Shown piece by piece: positions 1 through 6,532 of a stretch of DNA of 15,700 bases. Made by a program: the position numbers and the translations under genes. Location: assembly GCA_945866155.1 (NCBI GenBank), contig CAMBGL010000018.1:1-15700 (forward strand). The letters are read 5' to 3'. The notes beneath the pieces are model-generated. The model had not been told where the DNA came from. It saw only the letters and a list, made by a program, of their open reading frames with translations, and ran no database searches. The stretch comes from Bifidobacterium breve (GTDB lineage: Bacteria; Actinomycetota; Actinomycetes; Nanopelagicales; Nanopelagicaceae). The stretch's first letter is position 1; each line of letters begins with the position of its first letter.

Positions 1-510
1 ATTTGAAGTAATCCCACGGCTGCCTAATTCGCGAGCAAAAGAGCGAGCCATGCCAAGAAGACCAGCCTTGCTCGACGAGTAATTAACTTGACCAGGTGCA
101 CCAACTCCTCCGACGACTGATCCAATAAAGATAAGTCGCCCACGCTTGAGTTTGAGTAAACCCTTTGTTGCACGACGGGCAACCCTAAAAGATCCAGTGA
201 GGTTTGCATCAATGACGCTTTCAAAATCCTCATCACTCATTCTCAAAACTAAACCATCTTTTGTAATGCCAGCATTTGCAACGATAATTTCTGGGATTCC
301 CCATTTGCTTTCAATATCTTCGAATCCAGCATCGACACTTTCGGTCGAAGTCACATCCATGATTACGCTTTTGAAACCTGAAGGTGGGGTTCCAGAGCGA
401 TAGGTGATAACGACGTCATGACCATTTTTTTGTAGCGCCTGAGCGATTGCTAGACCTATTCCTCTATTGCCACCAGTTACTAACGCTATTGAGTGTTGCT
501 CATCGCTCAT
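1..510 (-). CDS. fabG: 3-oxoacyl-ACP reductase, FabG/MabA type (partial, 3' end outside window)
   Basis: Short-chain dehydrogenase that would reduce 3-oxoacyl-ACP with NADPH in cytosolic type II fatty acid synthesis. Reading the minus strand from the ATG at 510 gives 170 codons with no stop, running off the left edge. Visible motifs are the Rossmann glycine motif TGGNRGIG (residues 12-19), the NAGI motif (79-82), an Asn in DANLTG (N103), the catalytic Ser in IGSVVGG (S131), and YSSSK (Y144, K148). This is a full Ser-Tyr-Lys-Asn set up to where the window ends. The GMARSFARELGSRGIT stretch is typical of FabG. The ATG at 510 is preferred over an in-frame ATG at 516 because TAGATT lies exactly six bases before it, as in leaderless promoters; neither start has a Shine-Dalgarno sequence. 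In other actinobacteria an enoyl-ACP reductase often follows, but that would be outside the window. Other SDR substrates cannot be excluded. Confidence 0.88.
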   Translation of the reverse strand, partial: MSDEQHSIALVTGGNRGIGLAIAQALQKNGHDVVITYRSGTPPSGFKSVIMDVTSTESVDAGFEDIESKWGIPEIIVANAGITKDGLVLRMSDEDFESVIDANLTGSFRVARRATKGLLKLKRGRLIFIGSVVGGVGAPGQVNYSSSKAGLLGMARSFARELGSRGITSN

Positions 511-516
511 ACCCAT

Positions 517-522
517 AATCTA
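517..522 (-). promoter_or_regulatory. Putative leaderless -10 box of fabG
   Basis: On the minus strand TAGATT is followed by six bases (ATGGGT) and then the ATG at 510. This matches the TANNNT-N6-ATG layout of leaderless actinobacterial promoters. No Shine-Dalgarno sequence is present. I saw no convincing -35 box. Confidence 0.45.
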
Positions 523-591
523 ATGGCTACTCAGGCGTAAAGAAAGAATGGGCACGAGTCGCTAGCGGATGCATAAAGTCGTCACACCATT

Positions 592-597
592 TAGGCT
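592..597 (+). promoter_or_regulatory. Putative leaderless -10 box of the DUF3099 gene
   Basis: TAGGCT ends six bases before the ATG at 604. The same hexamer at the same distance precedes ctaA at 9807-9812. The 93-base divergent gap with fabG (511-603) contains no Shine-Dalgarno sequence for this start, and no recognisable -35 box. Confidence 0.45.
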
Positions 598-603
598 TCA
601 ATC

Positions 604-876
604 ATGGCTAAAGAAGATGAGATATTTGATATCACTTCTGTTCCCAAGGGACTCGGTGCAGATCAGGCAGCGCGTCAAAAACGCTATTTTATTTCCATGA
701 TGGTTAGAACTCTTTGTTTCATTCTTACAGTTATTTTGCCAAGTCCATTCCGCTGGTTTGCACTCGCTGGCGCTGTATTTTTGCCATATATCGCCGTTGT
801 CGTTGCAAATGCTGGACGCGAGACTGTCGGCACCGGGACTTCAGTATTGAAGAAGAAACCCAAATCAATTTCATAA
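604..876 (+). CDS. DUF3099 family membrane protein
   Basis: A small 90-residue protein of unknown function. It has a short polar N-terminus, a basic patch (RQKRY, 25-29), and two hydrophobic segments predicted as transmembrane helices (about 30-46 and 51-69). The second contains AGAVFLPYIAVVVANAGRE, the signature I associate with the actinobacterial DUF3099 family. The tail (82-90) is lysine-rich and probably cytoplasmic. It lies 14 bases upstream of SURF1 on the same strand and diverges from fabG, so a link to membrane or oxidase assembly is possible from context only. The family name is from memory of the pattern; no function should be inferred. Confidence 0.8.
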   Translation: MAKEDEIFDITSVPKGLGADQAARQKRYFISMMVRTLCFILTVILPSPFRWFALAGAVFLPYIAVVVANAGRETVGTGTSVLKKKPKSIS

Positions 877-878
877 AC

Positions 879-884
879 TAAACT
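879..884 (+). promoter_or_regulatory. Putative leaderless -10 box of surf1
   Basis: TAAACT starts two bases after the stop codon of the DUF3099 gene and ends six bases before the SURF1 ATG at 891. There is no Shine-Dalgarno sequence in the 14-base gap, so SURF1 may start its own leaderless transcript as well as being read through from upstream. Confidence 0.45.
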
Positions 885-890
885 CTCGCT

Positions 891-1589
891 ATGACAAAAA
901 CGAGGGAACCTCTTGCGATTCTCAAGAGTCTCGTTGCTATTTTTCTAATTATTTTTACTCTATGGGCCGCACAGTGGCAATATCATCGTGGAATTGATAG
1001 GCATGAGCGAAATACACTAATTGCTCAACAATCCTCACAGGTGCCAATCGATTTGCCACGTGAGATTGAGAATCCATTGGAATTGGAATGGAGGCAAATT
1101 AGGACTACGGGAAGCTTTATTCCAGAGAAACAAATTCTGCTTCGCAACCGTTACTTTGAAGGCCAGTATGGATATGAAGTTTTGACTCTCTTTACAAACG
1201 CAGAAGGTAAAATTTTTTGGGTAGATAGAGGTTGGGTAAAAGCTGGAGCTGATGCAACCACAGCTCCAATTACTCCACCTATACCTACTGAGCCCGTGAG
1301 CATTATCGGACGTTTACGATTAGGAACATCTCTACCATCAGGATCATTTTTTGCATTACCTGGTGGAGGCAAGAGTGGAATTACATCTGAGATAAATGCA
1401 CAATCTAGGGAGAATACTGAGGATTTCTATATAGATCTTCTCAGTGGCTCCACTCCGGCACTTATGCCTGAAGTGAGTGCACAACTTCCAGAACTTAGCG
1501 ATGGTCCACATATGGCATACGCACTGCAATGGTTATTTTTCGGTGGGTTAGTCGTGTACGGAAGAATCCTGATTCGTCGTACCCGCTAA
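891..1589 (+). CDS. SURF1 family cytochrome c oxidase assembly protein
   Basis: A 232-residue protein with the SURF1 architecture: an N-terminal transmembrane helix (about 10-28) leading into the W-Q-x-x-R-like stretch QWQYHRG (28-34), a large extracytoplasmic domain, and a C-terminal helix (about 212-228). Family landmarks are LLRNRYFEGQYGYEVLT (83-99), WVDRGWV (110-116), and GPHMAYALQWLFF (205-217) just before the second helix. SURF1/Shy1 proteins help insert or protect heme a in subunit I of aa3-type cytochrome c oxidase at the membrane. The presence of ctaA (heme A synthase) at 9819 in the same window is consistent with a heme-A oxidase in this organism. The last 42 bases overlap the 3' end of the convergent ABC transporter gene. 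Confidence 0.9.
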   Translation: MTKTREPLAILKSLVAIFLIIFTLWAAQWQYHRGIDRHERNTLIAQQSSQVPIDLPREIENPLELEWRQIRTTGSFIPEKQILLRNRYFEGQYGYEVLTLFTNAEGKIFWVDRGWVKAGADATTAPITPPIPTEPVSIIGRLRLGTSLPSGSFFALPGGGKSGITSEINAQSRENTEDFYIDLLSGSTPALMPEVSAQLPELSDGPHMAYALQWLFFGGLVVYGRILIRRTR

Positions 1590-3440
1590 ATCTTGTCTGG
1601 AATAGAGATCGGAATATAGCCCGCCTAAAGCAACGAGCTCTTCATGAGTACCACGTTCAACTATTGCACCCTTTTCCAAAACCAAAATCTGGTCAGCATC
1701 TCTGACAGTGCTAAGTCGATGCGCAATCACGATGCTGGTCCTGCCTTTGAGAGCGACCTTGAGTGCCTCTTGTACTAATTGTTCATTCTCTGAATCTAGA
1801 TGAGCCGTTGCTTCATCCAAGATAACAACAGATGGCGATTTCAATAAAAGGCGAGCTATAGCCAAACGTTGTTTTTCTCCACCGGATAATCGATGACCAC
1901 GTTCACCAACCATTGTTTCTAGTCCATTTGGAAGGGATGAAATAAGTTTCCATATTTGGGCTGCTTCACATGCGCTTTGCATCTCTTGCGCAGTCGCATC
2001 ATTTTTTGCGTAGCGAAGGTTCTCGGCAATTGTCTCGTGAAAAAGATGCGCATCTTGCATAACTACACCTATTGAATTGCGCAAAGATTCCAGCGTTAGA
2101 TCTCGAATATCATTGCCATCTATCAGAATGGAACCTGCGGTTACATCATAGAGACGTGGAAGTAGTGCACTAATAGTTGTCTTACCAGCACCTGATGGTC
2201 CAACAAGGGCGGTCAGAGTTCCAGATTGTGCGACGAAAGAGAGATTCTTTAGCACTTCACCACTTTGTACTGTTTCTGCTTTTGCTACAGATTCGAGTGA
2301 CGCAAGTGATATTTCCTCTGCTCGAGGGTAATGAAAACCTACGCCTCGAAATTCAATTGTTGGATTCTTTGCTTCAAGCACTCTTGCATTGGATTTATCA
2401 CTAACCATCGGTTGTAAGTCCAAGACTTCGAAAACTCTTTCAAATGAAACTAGTGCAGTCATCACATCTATGCGGACATTAGAAAGTGCCGTTAGGGGTC
2501 CATATAAACGGGCCAAAAGGGCGGTAATTGCTAGAAGCGTTCCAACAGTGACAGTTCCTGAGATCGCCAAGTGGCCGCCAATTCCATACGCAATAGCGGT
2601 TGCAATAGCTGCCACGCTTGTAAGGGCGATAAAGAAGAGACGATTGAGGAGCGCCATTGTGATTCCAATATCGGCAACTTTGCGAGCTCTTGCGCGAAAA
2701 GATTCTTTCTCTTGCGAAGGTTGTCCATAGAGAGTAACGAGCATCGCTCCCGAAACATTGAATCTCTCTGTCATCGTGCTCGACATTTGAGCATTCAAAT
2801 TGAAGGATTCTCGTGTCAAAGATTGCAACTTTCTTCCGACCCACTTGGTGGGAATAAGGAACATTGGCAAAAGGATGAGTGCGACAACTGTTATTTGCCA
2901 CGAAAGGATCAACATTGTTGTACCCACTAAAACGAGGCTCACAACATTGCTAACTACCCCTGATAAAGAGGCGGTGAATGCTTGTTGGGCCCCAATGACA
3001 TCAGAATTGATTCGCGAGATGAGTGCGCCAGTCTGCGTTCTAGTAAAAAAGGCTATTGATTGCTTTTGAACATGAGCAAAGACCAAAGTACGAAGATCGT
3101 AAATCAAACCTTCACCAATTTGAGATGAGTACCAACGCCCAATCATGCTCATCAGCGCATCTGCAATAGCCAGAGCTCCAACCATGAGGGCGAGGCGCGT
3201 AACTAATAGGGCATTCTTTGGAATCACACCATCGTCTATCAGGCTTCGCAATAACAGCGGCGTTGCAACAATTAGAACTGCATCTATTACGACAGTAATA
3301 AGAAATAAAATAATACTGCGCTTATAAGGCTGCGCAAAAGAAAATATTCGTTTTACGGTTCCAGGCTTGAGCTTTTGTTCCTTGACTGATGGATCTGCTG
3401 TCATTGAGCGATGCGTCATCCAAGCCGCATGCATCGACAT
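1548..3440 (-). CDS. ABC exporter, fused transmembrane and ATPase domains
   Basis: A 630-residue half-transporter of the MsbA/multidrug-exporter type that would work as a dimer in the cytoplasmic membrane; the substrate is unknown. The N-terminal membrane domain (about 35-330) has hydrophobic segments near 42-64, 83-100, 158-179, 183-196, 265-285 and 292-308. The ATPase domain (about 362-600) has A-loop Y371, Walker A GPSGAGKT (414-421), Q-loop Q462, signature LSGGEKQR (518-525), Walker B VVILDE (538-543, catalytic E543) and H-loop H574, so all ATPase residues are intact. About 23 polar residues (373-395) lie between the A-loop and the next strand, which I recall from actinobacterial relatives. 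It starts 3 bases after sufT with no clear Shine-Dalgarno sequence, suggesting translational coupling to the suf operon. In-frame ATGs at residues 3, 8 and 13 are alternative starts. Confidence 0.88.
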   Translation of the reverse strand: MSMHAAWMTHRSMTADPSVKEQKLKPGTVKRIFSFAQPYKRSIILFLITVVIDAVLIVATPLLLRSLIDDGVIPKNALLVTRLALMVGALAIADALMSMIGRWYSSQIGEGLIYDLRTLVFAHVQKQSIAFFTRTQTGALISRINSDVIGAQQAFTASLSGVVSNVVSLVLVGTTMLILSWQITVVALILLPMFLIPTKWVGRKLQSLTRESFNLNAQMSSTMTERFNVSGAMLVTLYGQPSQEKESFRARARKVADIGITMALLNRLFFIALTSVAAIATAIAYGIGGHLAISGTVTVGTLLAITALLARLYGPLTALSNVRIDVMTALVSFERVFEVLDLQPMVSDKSNARVLEAKNPTIEFRGVGFHYPRAEEISLASLESVAKAETVQSGEVLKNLSFVAQSGTLTALVGPSGAGKTTISALLPRLYDVTAGSILIDGNDIRDLTLESLRNSIGVVMQDAHLFHETIAENLRYAKNDATAQEMQSACEAAQIWKLISSLPNGLETMVGERGHRLSGGEKQRLAIARLLLKSPSVVILDEATAHLDSENEQLVQEALKVALKGRTSIVIAHRLSTVRDADQILVLEKGAIVERGTHEELVALGGLYSDLYSRQDLAGTTNQDSSVHD

Positions 3441-3443
3441 TTT

Positions 3444-3755
3444 CTAAACCGTAAATCCGAGAGCGCGCAGCTGTTCTCTTCCATCATCGGAAATTTTATC
3501 TGGACCCCAAGGTGGCATCCAAACCCAATTGATTTTCACATCCGTTGTCATTCCGGCAAGTGCTTGTCGAGTTTGATCTTCGATAACATCTTGCAGCGGG
3601 CATGCTGCAGATGTAAGAGTCATATTGAGAATTGCAATATTTGTTTCATCGACCATGACGTCATAAATGAGTCCTAGATCAACAACATTAATTCCAAGTT
3701 CTGGGTCAACTACATCCTTCATTGCCTCAGTAATATCATCAACAGTCGTACTCAT
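3444..3755 (-). CDS. sufT: SufT-like metal-sulfur cluster assembly factor (MIP18/DUF59 family)
   Basis: A 103-residue single-domain protein of the MIP18/DUF59 family, which helps mature Fe-S proteins. Visible signatures are the DPELGINVVDLGLIYD stretch near the N-terminus, TLTSAACPLQD with the conserved cysteine (C52 in this numbering), and VWMPPWGPDKIS near the C-terminus. Two tandem ATGs are available, at 3758 and 3755. GGAGGT lies only one base from the first but four from the second, so the second is preferred; the product differs only by one Met. It follows sufU by 24 bases and precedes the ABC exporter by 3. Its position at the end of sufBDCSU matches the usual actinobacterial order, which supports SufT over PaaD, another DUF59 protein. 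Confidence 0.9.
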   Translation of the reverse strand: MSTTVDDITEAMKDVVDPELGINVVDLGLIYDVMVDETNIAILNMTLTSAACPLQDVIEDQTRQALAGMTTDVKINWVWMPPWGPDKISDDGREQLRALGFTV

Positions 3756-3759
3756 CATT

Positions 3760-3765
3760 ACCTCC
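3760..3765 (-). promoter_or_regulatory. Strong ribosome binding site of sufT (decides the start)
   Basis: GGAGGT on the minus strand is the strongest Shine-Dalgarno match in the suf operon. Its spacing (one base to the ATG at 3758, four to the ATG at 3755) favours initiation at 3755. Confidence 0.75.
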
Positions 3766-3779
3766 GTTAGAGAAATATT

Positions 3780-4217
3780 CTATTTGGTTGATGCAGAAAG
3801 CACTGCATCCTTGTAAGCCATCCAGCCTAAAAGTGCACATTTAATACGAGCTGGAAATTTTGAGACTCCCGCTAATGAGACAGCATCTTCGAGAATCGCG
3901 GGATCACCAGTTTTTATCCCCTTGCTCTGCATAAGCTCAACAAAGTTATCCAAAACAACTCGAGCCTCATCGACGCTCTTGCCTATTACTAAATCGCTCA
4001 TAATTGAAACGCTTGCTTGGCTGATGGAGCAACCCACCCCATCCCACGAGATGGAGGAAATGGAGTTATTTTCAAGAGCCAGGTTAAGAGTTATCTCATC
4101 ACCGCAACTTGGATTTACGTGGTGAACTTGTGCGTCATATGTAGAAAGTAATCCTTTGTGCTGAGGGTGCTTATAGTGATCCAAAATTACTTCTTGATAT
4201 AGCGCATCTAATTCCAT
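3780..4217 (-). CDS. sufU: SufU, zinc-dependent sulfurtransferase
   Basis: A 145-residue IscU/NifU-like protein. In SUF systems of Firmicutes and Actinobacteria, SufU binds zinc and accepts the persulfide sulfur from the SufS active-site cysteine, passing it on to SufBCD. The ligand set is visible: C38 and D40 in NPSCGDE, C63 in GVGCSIS, and C127 in RIKCALLGW. The roughly 18-residue insertion between the second and third cysteine that distinguishes SufU from IscU appears to be present (GIKTGDPAILEDAVSLAGV region, 100-118). The start codon overlaps the sufS stop by one base (TAATG), so translation is coupled to its partner enzyme. Length is normal for the family. Confidence 0.95.
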   Translation of the reverse strand: MELDALYQEVILDHYKHPQHKGLLSTYDAQVHHVNPSCGDEITLNLALENNSISSISWDGVGCSISQASVSIMSDLVIGKSVDEARVVLDNFVELMQSKGIKTGDPAILEDAVSLAGVSKFPARIKCALLGWMAYKDAVLSASTK

Positions 4218-5455
4218 TATGAGCGTCCAAAATATTTCTTAGCTCCAATAATTCCATCAATTAGTGCATCTACATCGCTTTCATCGTTGTAGAAATAGAG
4301 AGAAGCACGGGTCGTCGCCGGAACTCCTAACTTGCGAGTCAGCGGCCACGCACAGTGATGTCCGGTACGAACAGCAATTCCCTGCGCATCTAAATACTGA
4401 CCAAGATCGTGCGGGTGGATATCACCGAATGTGAAAGAGACTGTTCCACCGCGTGCTTGCATATGTTGTGGACCAATTATTCGCAGACCTTCAATGGTGC
4501 TCAATCTTTTAATGAGATATGCACCTAGTTCGACTTCGTGATGGAAAATCTTCTCCATTCCGATCTTTGATAAATAATTTAGCGCTGCTCCCAATCCAAC
4601 TATCTGGGCCATATTGGGAACACCTGCTTCAAACTTACGTGGTGCTGGCGCCCATGTCGCACTTGTCATCGTTACTGTCTCAATCATTGATCCACCAAAT
4701 AGGAAGGGTGGCAACATCTCTAGAAGCTCGCTTCTCCCCCACAAGACGCCAACACCTGTTGGACCGACTGCCTTATGTCCCGAGAAGGTTAGGAAGTCAA
4801 CATCAAGTTCTCTAACATTGATCGGCATGTGTGGAACTGATTGACATGCATCAAGTACTACTACAGCGCCAACTTCATGGGCTCTAGCAACAATTGCTTC
4901 CAATGGATTAATTGTTCCAAGAACGTTTGATTGATGCGTAAGGGCAACAATTTTTGTATCCTCAGTAATCACTTGATCAATCGAAGAAAGATCAAGTCGC
5001 CCCTCGGAATCAACTTCGAACCACTTCAGAGTCGCACCAGTGCGCTCGGCTAATTGTTGCCAAGGAATCAAGTTCGCATGGTGTTCCATCTCGGTTACCA
5101 CAATGCTGTCATCTTTTGTTATAAGTGACGTATAGGAATATGCAAGTAAATTCAGACTCTCAGTTGCGCTCTTCGTGAAAACGATCTCATCTACATCCGC
5201 CGCTAAAAAATCTGCAACAATCTGACGTGCTGATTCCATAGCCTCTGTTGCCTCTTCGGCAAGCTGATGTGCGCCTCTATGAGCTGCTGCGTTATTTTTG
5301 GAATAAAAATCTACTTCAGCATCGATGACCACTTGCGGCTTTTGACTTGTGGCTCCAGAATCTAGATAGACCAACTTTTTTCCATCACGAATAGTCCTTG
5401 TAAAGATTGGGAAATCTTTACGGATTTTCGCAACATCGAGTTCACTCATGACCAT
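4217..5455 (-). CDS. sufS: SufS cysteine desulfurase
   Basis: A 412-residue group II PLP-dependent cysteine desulfurase that converts cysteine to alanine and holds the sulfur as a persulfide for SufU. Landmarks are YLDSGATSQKP (30-40), the cofactor-stacking histidine in TEMEHHANLIPW (H125/H126), TGVGVLWG, the PLP Schiff-base lysine K228 in FLTFSGHKAVGP, the active-site cysteine C368 in RTGHHCAWPL, and TTRASLYFYN with a substrate-binding Arg (R383). It follows sufC by 3 bases and overlaps sufU by 1. The ATG at 5455 is taken as the start because of that tight spacing; an in-frame ATG two codons later is also possible, and neither has a strong Shine-Dalgarno sequence. Confidence 0.96.
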   Translation of the reverse strand: MVMSELDVAKIRKDFPIFTRTIRDGKKLVYLDSGATSQKPQVVIDAEVDFYSKNNAAAHRGAHQLAEEATEAMESARQIVADFLAADVDEIVFTKSATESLNLLAYSYTSLITKDDSIVVTEMEHHANLIPWQQLAERTGATLKWFEVDSEGRLDLSSIDQVITEDTKIVALTHQSNVLGTINPLEAIVARAHEVGAVVVLDACQSVPHMPINVRELDVDFLTFSGHKAVGPTGVGVLWGRSELLEMLPPFLFGGSMIETVTMTSATWAPAPRKFEAGVPNMAQIVGLGAALNYLSKIGMEKIFHHEVELGAYLIKRLSTIEGLRIIGPQHMQARGGTVSFTFGDIHPHDLGQYLDAQGIAVRTGHHCAWPLTRKLGVPATTRASLYFYNDESDVDALIDGIIGAKKYFGRS

Positions 5456-5458
5456 GGG

Positions 5459-6211
5459 TTAGCTACCGACATACTCCGCATACCCGTTAGCTTCCAGTTT
5501 CTCTGCAAGTTCAGCGCCACCTTCTTCGACAATTTTGCCATTTGCAAAAACATGAACGAAATCTGGTTTTATGTAGCGCAATATGCGTGTGTAGTGAGTA
5601 ATAAGAAGTACTCCTAAATTATTTGCTTCTTTAGCGCGAACTACGCCTTCGGAAACGATACGGAGTGCATCGACGTCGAGTCCTGAATCTGTTTCATCCA
5701 AGATTGCAATCTTTGGCTTGAGCAATTCCAATTGCATAATCTCGTGGCGCTTCTTCTCTCCACCAGAGAAACCTTCATTGACGTTACGTGTTGCAAATGC
5801 AGGATCCATTTTCAGGGCCTCCATTGCATCTTTTACTTCACCCGTCCATGTACGCAACTTAGGTGCTTCACCGCGAAGTGCAGTTACGGCTGTACGCAAG
5901 AAGTTCGATACTGAAACTCCTGGAACCTCAACTGGGTATTGCATTGCTAAAAATAGTCCAGCCTTTGCTCGCTCATCAACGGTCATCTCAAGTAGATCTA
6001 CGCCGTCGAGAGTTACTGTGCCACCTGTAATCGAATACTTTGGGTGACCTGCAATGGAATAAGCAAGAGTTGATTTTCCTGAACCATTTGGTCCCATAAT
6101 TGCATGTGTCTCGCCAGATTTGATTGTTAGATCTACGCCCTTGAGAATCTCAACTGCGCCAGCATCTGTATTGACACTTACCTGTAAACCGCGGATTTCT
6201 AATGTACTCAT
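5459..6211 (-). CDS. sufC: SufC, Fe-S assembly ATPase
   Basis: A 250-residue ABC-type ATPase without membrane domains, the energy subunit of the cytosolic SufBCD scaffold. Motifs in order: Walker A GPNGSGKST (40-48), LAMQYPVEVPGV around the Q-loop (Q91), signature FSGGEKKR (148-155), Walker B AILDE (169-173), and H-loop LITHYTRIL (H206). The ETDSGLDVDALR stretch right after Walker B is diagnostic for SufC among ABC ATPases. Length is normal. It starts 24 bases after the Rieske gene, just behind a tandem heptamer repeat that includes its weak purine-rich ribosome binding region, and ends 3 bases before sufS. Confidence 0.96.
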   Translation of the reverse strand: MSTLEIRGLQVSVNTDAGAVEILKGVDLTIKSGETHAIMGPNGSGKSTLAYSIAGHPKYSITGGTVTLDGVDLLEMTVDERAKAGLFLAMQYPVEVPGVSVSNFLRTAVTALRGEAPKLRTWTGEVKDAMEALKMDPAFATRNVNEGFSGGEKKRHEIMQLELLKPKIAILDETDSGLDVDALRIVSEGVVRAKEANNLGVLLITHYTRILRYIKPDFVHVFANGKIVEEGGAELAEKLEANGYAEYVGS

Positions 6212-6228
6212 CGTCTCTCGTCTCTCGT
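6211..6228 (-). repeat. Tandem heptamer (ACGAGAG)x2 plus ACGA at the sufC ribosome binding region
   Basis: On the minus strand the sequence before and into the sufC ATG reads ACGAGAG twice and then ACGATGAG. The purine-rich GAGAG units are the only Shine-Dalgarno-like sequence for sufC. A repeat-number change would alter the spacing. Confidence 0.5.
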
Positions 6229-6235
6229 ATCGGTT

Positions 6236-6532
6236 CTAAATTTCAATGGTGACGGAATCTCCGTCAACCTTTACTGCATAAACGGCAACTGGCATATTGG
6301 CTGGCAACGTGATTGCTTCCCCAGTTCTCAAATCAAATTCGGCTCCATGGAGCCAGCATTCAATTTTGAAATCAGTGACATCTCCTTCGGAGAGAGATGC
6401 ATCAGAGTGTGAACAAACATCATTGATTGCAAAGACTTCATCACCTACGCGAGTAACGCATACTGATACGCCATTCTTTTCGAGTAGGACTGGCTTGCCA
6501 GATACAAGGTTGGAAAGTTGAAGATCAGCCAT
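6236..6532 (-). CDS. Rieske-type [2Fe-2S] protein encoded in the suf operon
   Basis: A 98-residue soluble Rieske ferredoxin-like domain. The two cluster-binding motifs are complete: C40-S-H42 in NDVCSHSDASLSEGD and C59-W-L-H62 in ECWLHGAEFDLRTGEA. There is no membrane anchor, so it resembles the small ferredoxin subunits of ring-hydroxylating dioxygenases rather than the bc1 Rieske protein. No oxygenase gene is nearby. Its ATG abuts the sufD stop codon with no gap, and sufC follows after 24 bases. A Rieske gene between sufD and sufC is, to my knowledge, common in actinobacterial suf operons. A role as an electron donor or a cluster client during assembly is an inference from position only. 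Confidence 0.9.
   Translation of the reverse strand: MADLQLSNLVSGKPVLLEKNGVSVCVTRVGDEVFAINDVCSHSDASLSEGDVTDFKIECWLHGAEFDLRTGEAITLPANMPVAVYAVKVDGDSVTIEI

Noticed and set aside
514..516. Alternative fabG start at ATG 516
   Set aside because: It would add two residues and directly abut the -10-like hexamer, leaving no spacing for a leaderless start; there is no Shine-Dalgarno sequence for it either.
2479..2901. 140-codon open frame on the minus strand in another frame of the ABC exporter
   Set aside because: It lies wholly inside the exporter's membrane domain, encodes a Cys/Arg/Ser-rich composition with no motif, and has no ribosome binding site.
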